From: Heliocidaris erythrogramma
Taxonomy: Eukaryota > Echinodermata > Echinoidea > Camarodonta > Echinometridae
Direction of reading: 5' to 3'
DNA length: 64,000 nucleotides
Assembly: GCA_025617745.1 (NCBI GenBank)
Contig: CM046869.1
Location: 6,968,244-7,032,243 of the forward strand
The position numbers and the translations under genes were made by a program. This document shows positions 21,902-32,700 of the stretch, piece after piece. Under the pieces are notes generated by a model that was not told the DNA's origin, did not search any database, and saw only the letters and a program-made list of their open reading frames with translations. Every line of letters starts with the position of its first letter. Position 1 is the first letter of the stretch.

Positions 21902-23703
21902 TCCCACAATATATCAAGAGACGGTTATGTACTTGTGTATGTAGCTACATGTAGAAGTCCAAAGTCTCATAAATTTGTAAACATTATTTATCTGTTCAAA
22001 ACATACAACAATTTCTTTTTGTTGTTGAAGAAAATGAATTAGAATTAACATGTTAAAAATGAATTAAAGATAAAAAGTCATACAAAATGTATTTGTATTT
22101 TATGTACTGATTGAATTGGAATCGAGATTGGAGAAATGAATTTGTAAAAGATTAAAATTCATTCATGATTTTAATGTGTTGCATAAAGAATGCATAATTT
22201 CCTAACAGTAGTATTAAGCAACTCAAGACATGTCTTCTATACTGTGGCATGTTCATCACAAGTCAGATGTATTCATCAAATTAATTTATAATGTTGTGAT
22301 TCAACAGAGAATATTGTATTCCATTAGTTTGCATTCCGCCCTTTTCCTTCATGGTTGTATTCACAGATTATTACATGTATTAAGAATTCCTTTATAACAA
22401 GTATGATAAACTACTAGAGCCAAAGTGTACTTATAATGTAAGTCTCAAATTGACATTGATGATCTTTCACAAGCAAATTCTTGTGAAAAGTAAATAAACC
22501 TGTTATTTTCCAATGCTTCTTTAAAGTGAAAATACATGTACATGAAGTGTGTATGAGTATACATGTAAATTAGATATTAATAATAATTAAAAATATGTAT
22601 ACATTGTACAGATGCGCTATTAATCCCACCTCCATTTCAAAGAAAAAGAAAAAGAAATATGAGATATAAAAATGAAGAATTTTTCACTGTCAAATGCATG
22701 TTAAAACTTAGATATGGAATTCATAAGTAGGAAGTGTTTTTGTTCAGTTTTTTTTTTGTGCTTACTGCCTAAGGGTTTTGTCCTTGATTGCAAATGTTTA
22801 AAAAAAAATGAATTTTTACAAAAAATTCTTAGATGCCAATTAAATGTGAAAAAGTTTTGTAATCATTTTTTTTCCACCATGAAACATCTGCTATGTATAT
22901 TTTTCGGAATTGCCTGCATACAGTATGACACTTATGAATTGATGATTAGATACGGTAGTCAAACATATATCTGTGAAATGCTTTCAAGTGTTTGTGGCCA
23001 CAGCAGTTAAATAATATTCACCAAGTGTTCCTTGTTTCGATTGTGGAAGATATTACTGTATATTTGTCATGATGGTTTGGTAGCGTACAAAAAAAAAAAT
23101 CACATTTAGAAATGTTGTTCGTAGTGCCTTTCTAAGGTGCCATTTTGCAAATCCAAAGCTTGAAAAAATATTTTGAAACTCTGAAATTAGGGTTAAGAGT
23201 TCCTTTCATTATCATTGTGTTTCTATCTCTGTATTTTGTACATTGAGCAACATTCACATTGAGAATAGGTTTTTTTTGTTCTTCACATCCATGACAAAAT
23301 GTAAGAACATAAATTAATTCCTACTGCAGCATAGAATTATCTGATCCCATTTTTGCATTAAGTCCATAAAAATTATTAAAATTGTGTGTTGTGCTCAATG
23401 TGCTGTTGCATGACAAGAATAAAGGACTTATTTATTTGTAGAAAAGGCTGGCATATATCCCCCCCCCCCTCAAAAAAATAGAAATATACATTTTATGGAG
23501 TCATATGTACTTATAATAGTGTGATTATTCTTTAAAACTGGCTCAAAAATTGCGCTTTTCCCTGTTTAAAAGTTTCTGCGTCAATGAATTATTATTGCCC
23601 TCGAACTGATTTTTCAGAATAATTTATATTTGAATGGATCACATTAAGAAAACCAAACGACTCTTTATTGAAAATTTCAAAGTCAAACTCCATATCGTCT
23701 ATT

Positions 23704-23768
23704 TGGTGCTAGAAGGGCGTTAACTCACATACTTTGACAAAGAGTTAACGCCCTTCTGGCTTTCAACG
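23704..23768. mobile_element. Family-C mini-hairpin, copy 1
   Basis: The stem agaagggcgttaactc (23711 on) pairs with gagttaacgcccttct (to 23757) around an 11-15 nt loop. The outer bases also partly pair. Copies at 24589 and 25212. Confidence 0.85.
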
Positions 23769-24588
23769 GACGACAAATGAATTTTGGGAGGATTTCGGTC
23801 CAAATTTGACGTTTTGCTCAACATGTGATATTCTATGTACATACTAACATGCCACAACTTGCTACGCACAGTTTGATAATATTTTTGTCAAATTGCACAT
23901 AATACATGTATCTGTGAAAGTGAATTCCTTCTAGATGAAATTAATTGTAAAAGTGTCTTTTTAGTGGGTGTACTTCTTATAAAGTATAATCTACATGTAC
24001 ATGTAACTTGTTCAAGTGATATTGTTGTTTGCCAAGTTGATTGTAAATAATATTTATGTATGATTAACAGTTCATTAGTTACAAAGTTATTGCTTTATTG
24101 ACATTTGCATTTGAATTGTGTTAAGAATAGTCAAAAGAATATATTAGGAGTTTGTTATCCAAGGATATATTCATTATATGACACGTGTACTATGTTACTT
24201 GGAAAATATTTAAATGAAATAATACAATTTGTTTTTAGGAATGCATTGCGTAAAGGATGTTTTTATGCGAGAATTTGTGAAATTTTGCTGTGCTACATCC
24301 AAATTTGTGGATGTGGATTTAGTGTGAGGGATTTTAAGGCTAAACCTAGAACAGTAATTTAAGATATTGCATTGCTTTTGAATTGAAACAGGACAAAGAA
24401 AAACAGAAAAAATTATCAACATAATGATTGCTTTTGCAGTTGTGTACATGTGCTCTGCATCAGTATTTTTCCTTTTGGAAGAGTGAAATATTTACACTTT
24501 TAGATGACATTAATGTTTTGATCTCTATGTTGTTTAAACACACAGTCTACAATAGGACATTCTGATTGTTAGTACTTGATTAATGTAT

Positions 24589-24665
24589 CGTCTGTTTGGA
24601 ATCAGAAGGGCGTTAAGTCCCGTCATTTGTACAGAGTTAACGCCCTTCTGGCTCCAACAAACAAA
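24589..24665. mobile_element. Family-C mini-hairpin, copy 2
   Basis: cagaagggcgttaa (24603 on) pairs with ttaacgcccttctg (to 24650). The outer gtttgga pairs with tccaacaaac. Confidence 0.85.
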
Positions 24666-25211
24666 AAGTTTGTTGTAAGTCTGTTGAAGTGAGTTTTACC
24701 CTTATTTTGAGTTCTGATAATTATGAAAAGTATTACAATGAAGTTACATTCAAGTTGACGAGTTAGAAACTAACTACAATATAAACGATGTCTACTAAAC
24801 AGATTTTTCAATTTTTTACCTAATAAGGAAAAGCTGAGTAACTAACTAGCAATGAAAAATTAGGACATCTTGGCCCTGTTTTCTATAAGAGTTATGATTG
24901 ATCCCAATTGATGGGATCAACTCAGCTTGACTTTGTTATCATTTGGTTCTTGTAGCGTATAAAATAAGGAAATTGTAACTTTCCAATAAACAGAACTCAA
25001 GCTATCTTAAATCTCCCTGTATGATCCACATGCATGACTCATTCATTCCTGAAGCACGATTCGCTTTTGTCATGTAAATTGAAGGACATGTAATACTGCA
25101 GCTATTCCTACTGTGTGTTCCTGTTATACATGTACTGTAGATACATTTGTGCCTTTGAATGATTAATATGTGCATTAGGAAAGAATGTGATTAACTATAT
25201 ATATATATACA

Positions 25212-25290
25212 CCATCTGTTGAGAGCCAGAAGGGTGATAACTCATATTTTAACAAAGAGTTTACGCCCTTTTGGCGCTCAACACACATAC
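25212..25290. mobile_element. Family-C mini-hairpin, copy 3
   Basis: tgttgagagccagaagggtg pairs with cgcccttttggcgctcaaca. A few substitutions, most leaving pairing intact or as G-T. Confidence 0.8.
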
Positions 25291-25804
25291 TGTACAAGTC
25301 ATGTATTTATAGTGTATGTACATGTATTGACATCAGTACTAATAATGATGTGTTGTGTTCTTTGGTTCGTAAGAGCATAAGTTTTCTTTGTTCCGTTTTA
25401 ATATAATCTACGTATTCGATACCTTATATAATGTATTCCATGTATGATCGATAGGTCCTCACAATATTCAGATTTCGATACAACATATTTTCAATTCATC
25501 CGAGAATTTATTCTAGATTTACATACGATGTACATGTAGCACAGAGACCAAAGAGTGTATTTTAATTCTACTCAAGATTTGTGCAACATGCTTTTAATGT
25601 TGATCGAATATGTGAGGATATATTCTAGTGTCTTACTAATTGTAATATTGTATTCATGAATTCGTTGATTCGTATTTGATTATGTATATAGCTATCAATA
25701 TGTACTTCACGAACAGAGACGTAGTTTGTTTCAGAAAATCATTTGTCCAGGGTGTGCTTATGTCTGTCATAGGTGAAAAAGAATCTTTATTTTGTAGATA
25801 TACC

Positions 25805-25944
25805 TGGGGAGCGTTCCATCAAGTGTCTTGTCAGTGATTTTTACCCACAACTGTTACAAGCTACTGAAATCCTTGCATCTGATTGGCTGAGAGCAACTTT
25901 GTCAGTAAAAATCACTGACAAGACACTTGATGAAACACTCCCCT
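25805..25944. mobile_element. Family-A foldback MITE, copy 3
   Basis: ggggagcgttccatcaagtg to acttgatgaaacactcccc with core gaaatccttgcatctgattgg (opposite internal orientation to copies 1 and 2). Confidence 0.88.
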
Positions 25945-26274
25945 GTATGTTAAGTGTTTTCTCATGGAGGTGGAGCGTAGTAGTGGCCACGGGGAGAATT
26001 GGAGAGAAAATTGGAAGCGAAAAAGTGGGAAGCAGGGACAGCTTTTGGGGACGAGAAAGGAAGATTGATGGATGGAGAGTGAAAGAAGAAGTGCGAGTGA
26101 AGTCGGAAAATAGGAATTTTTAGAAAATAAAACTAAGAGTGGACAAAATAAACATCTCCTCATTCTACCCTTCAAAATGGTTCTGGCAGACAAAAGAATA
26201 TACCTTCACTGCTATTCTGTGAAAATATGTAGAACAGGTGTCACATGCATAATCACCTGTTCTACCTACTTTGT

Positions 26275-26450
26275 TACAGTGGAACCTTGTTATAACAAAC
26301 TCCTTGGGACCAGGGAAAATGACATCTTTATATCAAAACCTTGTTATATCAGGGCTAAAAAAACAAAATACAAAAGTGGGACTTGGCAAAATTATTTTGT
26401 TATGAGAGTTCTTTTAAACAGTGTTTTTTTATAATGAGGCGCTACTGTAC
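26275..26450. mobile_element. Small repeat with acagtggaacc ends
   Basis: The left acagtggaaccttgttataa is related to the acagtgaaacctgtctata family. The right end gcgctactgt is a weak inverse. A separate 10-bp perfect stem (agaacaggtg/cacctgttct) lies just upstream at 26231-26264. Confidence 0.45.
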
Positions 26451-27336
26451 TTTAAAATGGTACACATACATGTACATGTATGTATACACAAAAGCAAACA
26501 GATGCAAGTTTTGTTGGCTTTAGCAACATTTAATGAATCTGCACATACAGTGTATATCGGTGAGATTGAAAACATTCATATAGGTTCAACAACCAAGTTC
26601 TAGTGCATAAGCTTGTACCTGTACCCTTAACAAAATCACCGCAGTCGAGTAATTCCATTTCCTATCAAAACCTAGTTCCAAAATATTTCAATTGGCAAAA
26701 TGTTCCAATATATTATTTCTAATATTATTGTAAAAGAGTCTTACCATATTGCCCAACTGACATTTAAATCTACCCACCAACAAAGTGAGATTAAACTCAA
26801 GTTATACTGGCTGTGAGTGGGAGTCGAATTGGCAAGCAATAGAATTTTGTCACCCATAATACTCCTCACACACAAGCAATGACCCTAAAACATGCATGTA
26901 CAGTAAAGAATTAAATGAAAGAATGCTCTATCACTGGAATGATTACTACGAATAAGATTCGAATTCAACATCAAAATGCATGATTCAATATACATAATTT
27001 GAAAGCTAAGAATACCTAGAGAGTAACTGCATCTACAAAGTCCTCAAGAGGAGAGTGCATTATGAATCGCATGATACAATGAGAAAGAATGGGAAAAGAG
27101 AGATGAAAAAGAGAGATAAGAGACATACATAGTAACTGACCGACACAGGTGATAAATTCGGAGGGGATAAGGTACATGTATTAACCCGTAGCATACAAAG
27201 CATGATCACTGGCTGAAACCCAATCAGAAGTGCATGCTTAATGAAAACTAAATTTACTCCCATAGGTCGATGAATTGGTTGTATGACAAATGCTCCCTTT
27301 GACAATTGCTCTGTGTTTTTTTATTATGACAATAAC

Positions 27337-28121
27337 AGGGCTGCCAACCTTGAGTGAGAGTTTAGAGTGAGACATTGCGAGGGAGCGAAGTGACCGCGGG
27401 GGGAAAGGTGTGGAAGTGGGACACCTCCCTTCCACAGTAGGGAGCTTTGAAAATTTTACATTTTAAATGGTGCAATCTGGTGCATACTTAAGTCATGATT
27501 TCCACACATACATAGAAGCAGCATTAATGTAATAAATTGAATTGAATAAGTAATAAATAGACTCTCTCTAGGTTAAATTGTTATTAATGCTACATGTAGT
27601 TCACTGACCATGAAAAAATATGAAGTTCCAGATTTGTAACTGCATGATTTTGAATATGAATTTCAAGAGTTAAACTTAAATGAAAGATCCTGCTGTCCGG
27701 CCGTAGAGGAATGTGCTGGCTATTACGTTTGGTGTACGGTGAACGGCAGACTCTGCTGAGCCACACGGCGCGGGCTGCCGCGCCACAGCCATGTCAGTCT
27801 GGCCATAGTTACACTCATACTCGTCGCACGTACATGTACATGTATACACGCAGTATAAACCTATGGTATAAACCAATCGTAATCCAATAGCTTGTCTTTG
27901 CACGCGCACTACCAAAACGATTTTAATTTGCTTTGCGGGAAAATCTATAAAGGTCTTGGGCATATCGATTATTTGGAATATCAGAGATTTTTGGAGACAT
28001 TTTTTTATTTTGTTACTTTCTATTTTTGGGGTTCAGCGTGAGAATTCGTTTATCAGAGTGAGACAGTCAGAATTGGGTGAATTGCGTGAGTGTAGCTCAA
28101 TGCGTGCGAGTTGGCAGCCCT
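27337..28121. mobile_element. Non-autonomous hAT element (785 bp) with target duplication
   Basis: Ends agggctgccaac and gttggcagccct are perfect inverted repeats. The 8 bp just outside are acaataac (27329-27336) and gcaataac (28122-28129), 7 of 8 identical, as expected for a hAT 8-bp target duplication. The interior has no transposase frame. Confidence 0.85.
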
Positions 28122-28142
28122 GCAATAACCAAATTTTAAACT

Positions 28143-28187
28143 TCAACCCTGGACCTTACCCTAAACCTAAACCTAACCTAAAACATA
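28143..28187. repeat. Degenerate CCTAAA telomere-like run
   Basis: ccctaaacctaaacctaacc, next to the hAT element. Imperfect; not a true TTAGGG array. Confidence 0.5.
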
Positions 28188-28739
28188 ATTGCAACCATAA
28201 TCCTATAAGCAATATCTTTGATGAAATAAAGCCCGGAGATATTGTCGCCAGAGCATAAGTCCGAGCACCGATGAATTGACTCATTCTCTCTACAAACAAC
28301 TGAAAAATCTCATATTTCTTGCACCACGATGAACTCTGCACAGAAATGTTATATTATTCAATAAATAGACCCATCTTACATTCAAATATATGGTCTGGTG
28401 ATATGTACCTGCTCACCTTACACGCTACAACTCTAACGCCATGCAACCTGTGCAAAATAATAATAAAACTATTCTTGTTGCAAATACATGTAGTTTTATT
28501 ATATACAGTGTATAGCAATCGTATCCCATAGTTCAACATATGCTTCGGCAACAATTGCTACAGGCTTTATTTCGTCCATGGTGTTCAAGACGCTCCTTTA
28601 TTACCCCAACTTTAGCTAGGCTATGGACTTTGGTATCTATTGAATGTGAAAAAAAAATGCTTATTCCAAACAGGTAACCATTTACTACACCTGGGTGGAG
28701 AGCAGCAAATGTGGATTATTGTCTTGCCACATGACAAAA

Positions 28740-28815
28740 GTGCCATCTCGGGGCTCGAACCCACAACCTTAGTTTACATCTCCAGTCCAATGGTCCAACC
28801 ACTCCATTACGACAC
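28740..28815 (-). pseudogene. tRNA-like relic or SINE head
   Basis: On the minus strand 76 nt with box A-like tggagtggttgga and box B gggttcgagcccc. The acceptor arm gtgtcgt pairs with atggcac in all seven positions if wobble pairs are allowed. The anticodon stem pairs poorly, so it is probably a tRNA-derived SINE or decayed tRNA gene. Confidence 0.5.
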
Positions 28816-29447
28816 ACTGAATTCAAAGTTTTCAAATATTGATAAAACACTACTTTTCACCATTTCTTAATCACAATTTCAAAATGTCATTGTCTCTACA
28901 ATTTGCTTCTGTAGGCAAGGTTACATGTAGCTGAATTACTGCGCAAATAGAAATAGAAATATCTCCCTGTACGCTCATAGCAAAGTGCTAATGTCCCAAT
29001 ACAGGGGAGCAAACGACACTGACATGACTACTTTAAGGGCAAAATGACCGTGCTGTTATATCAACTTTGTACGAGATCTTCTGTAAAATTGTTGTTTTGG
29101 GAATAAACTCTGAGATCTTTATATCATTTAGATTCCCATATAAACAAGTGCAGACATAAAGCCCCCAAGACAAAGTCCAAATACTTTTCTCACAAAAATA
29201 CTTAGAACATGAAATTGACTTTCACATTTAAAATTTCCATCTTGCATCATTTTTCAGTGCCTACAGGAGGTATTCATCCAAATTTCATCTATTAGATGTG
29301 GACGATAAATTTCCATCTGGTGGACAATGAAATTTCATCTGGTGGATGATCCGATGATATAAAATTGATTTTAACAGGTGATCACATGATGGGTAAATTT
29401 ATCAAGTATACCTACTTGGTCCATACTCCTACGAATTTCAATATCAT

Positions 29448-29453
29448 TTTATT
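29448..29453 (-). terminator. ATP13A1: Candidate ATP13A1 polyadenylation signal
   Basis: AATAAA on the minus strand about 200 bp after the ATP13A1 stop codon. The spacing is reasonable; no other support. Confidence 0.35.
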
Positions 29454-29650
29454 CATCCAATGAAATCAATCTCTCAATATCAGCTACATTCATAAAACAA
29501 ACACTGGTTTTGATTGCCAAAGTTAACTTTTTGCATATGAAAATTTCTTCGCATTCCTTTGTTGCATCAGCAATAAATACCCAAGTGCAGAATTTGGGGT
29601 GCAGTATCTGTGTAGTCCCAGCCTATACGATGGACGATGGTGTAATGAGA

Positions 29651-29761
29651 TCAGTATGCTCCTCTTAATTTCGCTGCTCCCAGTATGAATTGGAGGAACC
29701 TATCAATGATGAATGCTAGAACCATGTCTCCTACTAGCACCTGGAACACCAGCAAACGGAA
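29651..29761 (-). CDS. ATP13A1: ATP13A1 exon 27 (last)
   Basis: Acceptor ctccag, phase 0. Encodes [20 protein letters not shown] then [16 protein letters not shown] and TGA: the last membrane helix and short cytosolic end, matching the C-terminus of human ATP13A1. Confidence 0.92.
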   Translation of the reverse strand, partial: FRLLVFQVLVGDMVLAFIIDRFLQFILGAAKLRGAY

Positions 29762-32700
29762 CTGGAGAAGGAAGAGAAAACAAAAAATAAATGAATCTTA
29801 GATATTACAGATTGCTTGGTAAAGTCACCCATACATTGATCAGACAATGAATAATAATAATAATACAATGCTTTTATAGCGCATATCACTGCCATTGCGT
29901 CTTTATGCGCTTTAAGAAACGGATAAGGTGAGACAATGAACAATATAAGCAGTATTTTCTTAGTCTTTGATGAAAGAATATATTTGTTTCATACAGGTTT
30001 TGTGTAAAAACATATGAGCAATGATTATATCTAAAGTGCATGTGTGATTGAATATTTTCTTTAGAGAAAATTAAAATGAATGATTTTTGGGGTACAGGGT
30101 AAATGGGAGAGGGGCTCTGCAAGAAAAGTCACGGAGTTGCCAATTTGTGTTTGATTGAGTACAACTTCAAAAATTCATAACGTTCTTATTTCTAATCAAT
30201 ATTTTGCTCAAACCTTCATTGGTCTCTTTCTTTAATCCTTCTGCTTCTTTTTAAACCAACTTGCATTCAGGGTGGTCTTTCCCTTTAAGTGCTTTTACTC
30301 TGGACTGGTCTTCACATATTGGCCTCTTCCATAAAGAGAGGAATTCAAATGCAACTTGATTTTTGAACTAATTATGATTTTGTACAGTGAAACCTGTCTA
30401 TAAAGACCACTCAAGGGAGACAAGAAAAGCGGTCTTTACGTGCAGGTGGTCTTTAAGGACAGGTTCTTTTGACACATCTTTCAATGAGAAATGCTGTTAA
30501 TGGGAAACAAAAATTGTGGTCTTTATACACAGGTGGTCTTTCTACACAGGTGGTCACTAAAGCAGGTTAGACTGTATTTAGAACTTGCTTTGAGGATTTG
30601 GAGCTACATGTAAGTGCAACTTTTACGCAAGAGACCCTAAGTCCCTTGATACTACTTTTTTTTTTTAAAGTAGGGGGCACGGAATGAACTTTGAACTTAC
30701 ATCTGCGGAGAATTCTACAATCTCAAACTGGCTGGAGATGTCTGGAAGGACCCCAGAGATGAGAGTAAAGACAGACACAGTAGAGAACCCAAGACTGTAC
30801 AGGAGGGGCTTGTTGTCTCTTAGCGATTCCATGAATGGATGACCCTATGTGGATGGAAAATAAGACATACATGTTAGACTGCTAGAGGTACATAACGGAG
30901 AAGACAAGATTGTACTGGAGAGGATTGTTGTCTCTTAGAGATTCCATGAATGGATGACCCTATGTGGACGGAAAACAAGAGATATATAATAGACTGCTAG
31001 GTGGATGGAAAACAAGATACATTTTAGATATTATCATGTTACACAATATTATATCATGTTATTCAAACACTCAGGCTAATTACAGTCGGTCTATGGAAAA
31101 CGTACCAAATAAATGGGGGAAAAATCTGATGTTGGGTCTCTACAAAATTTTAATAACCATGGACAGGTTAACACTATCATATTTCAAAATTTGAAATGTG
31201 GAATGAATGCATTCACTTTTCCTTTTCTAGACATCTCTCATGTAAGATTCGCAAAGGAAGGAGGCACAAGTGGAAGTATACTTCTTTACTTGTTGAGTGG
31301 ATGTTGAAACTGTAGTAGAGGTAGTAAGCTCACCTTGTAGTTGACAGCAAACGTACTGATCTGTAGCATCATGGATAGGATGTAAACCGTGCTGTTGACA
31401 AGGTTGGGTTCAAAGTCCTTCTCTAGATCTGGAAACTCGGTCTCCCTGCATTCCATAATAAAAACAAAGGACATATCACACATGAATAGGGTGATTCCGT
31501 ATTGGAAAAAATGAACATTAGGAAACCATTTTCTAGCCTAATGACTGAAAAATATGTTGACCTCGACGAATCTTCGACCGCGCGCAGTCGGAATTTATGC
31601 CTCCGCCATCACCAAATTGGAAATGTACGGCATACATGTACACTCTAAAAAGGATTGGTCCAACAAAATTACAAATCTTTTCACTTAAAAAGCACAGGAG
31701 ACAGAAAATTTATTTCATTTCATTTCCATCCCGTACAAATAAAAAACTTACCATTGATGACTTACAATCATCAAATACACCAAGGAAATAGATATTTTAT
31801 AGGAAATAGATATTTTATAGCAAATAGACCACTGTCCCCTTGAAATTTCTAAAAATTGGTAGGCCTAGACTCCATACATCATGAACCATTTTCATGTATA
31901 TAATGACCTCTATGACCTTTGAACTTTGACCTTGAGACCCTAAAATCTAATCCGTTCATCGTCCCTCACATATGCATACATGGGCCAAGTTAGAAGCTGA
32001 TCCGTCAAACAGTTCTGAAGTTATTGCGAGAACGAACCATTTTTATGTACATAATGACCTCTATGACCTTTGACCTTTAGACCCCAAAATCTAATCACTT
32101 CATCGTCCCTCCCATATGCATACATGGGCCAAGTTACAAACTGATCCAAAAATGTTTTTGAAGTTATCGCGAGAACGAAAAAGGGGACGGACGGACGTAC
32201 GACCCGAAACATAATGCCTCCGGCACCACCTACGGTGGGCGGAGGCATAAAAAGGACATATCAAACATGAATAGGGTGAATCTGTATTGGATAACTGAAC
32301 ATTAGGAAAACAATTCACAGCCTACTGACTATAAATTATTTGCTGAAAATTTGTTTTGTTGTGATCATATGGTGATATCAGGAAACACCTTAAGTTATAT
32401 TTTTTTAATTCTTTAATAATGAAAAAGTTTTAAAAAAGGGCCTGTGTCATACAAGACACAGAGATGCCACTTGACAGGCCTACTTCACTTTATTTCACAC
32501 AAACAAGTGAATTATTCCAAGTAAATTCAATTAATATAAAACTAGTCACAGTTCTTTATGATGGCCACAAAGAAAAAAATACATACTGACCTTGGAGGCG
32601 ACCTTGCTTTTGCTTCCTGTACGAGGTACATGAGGCTCATAAAATGGACAGCAAACTGACACATGACTGTAAGGATGGTATACACATTGAAGATGTTTGG

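Larger units (their letters stand above)
18022..29650. other. Convergent intergenic region, probably with the Crumbs 3'UTR
   Basis: 11.6 kb between the Crumbs stop and the ATP13A1 stop; no coding exon is recognised. AT-rich sequence with candidate AATAAA signals near 20405, 22491 and 23419 on +. A long Crumbs 3'UTR is likely but its end cannot be placed. It holds a family-B element, several inverted-repeat elements, three family-C hairpins, a hAT element and a tRNA-like relic. Stretches about 19100-20400 and 21900-23700 show nothing else. Confidence 0.6.
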
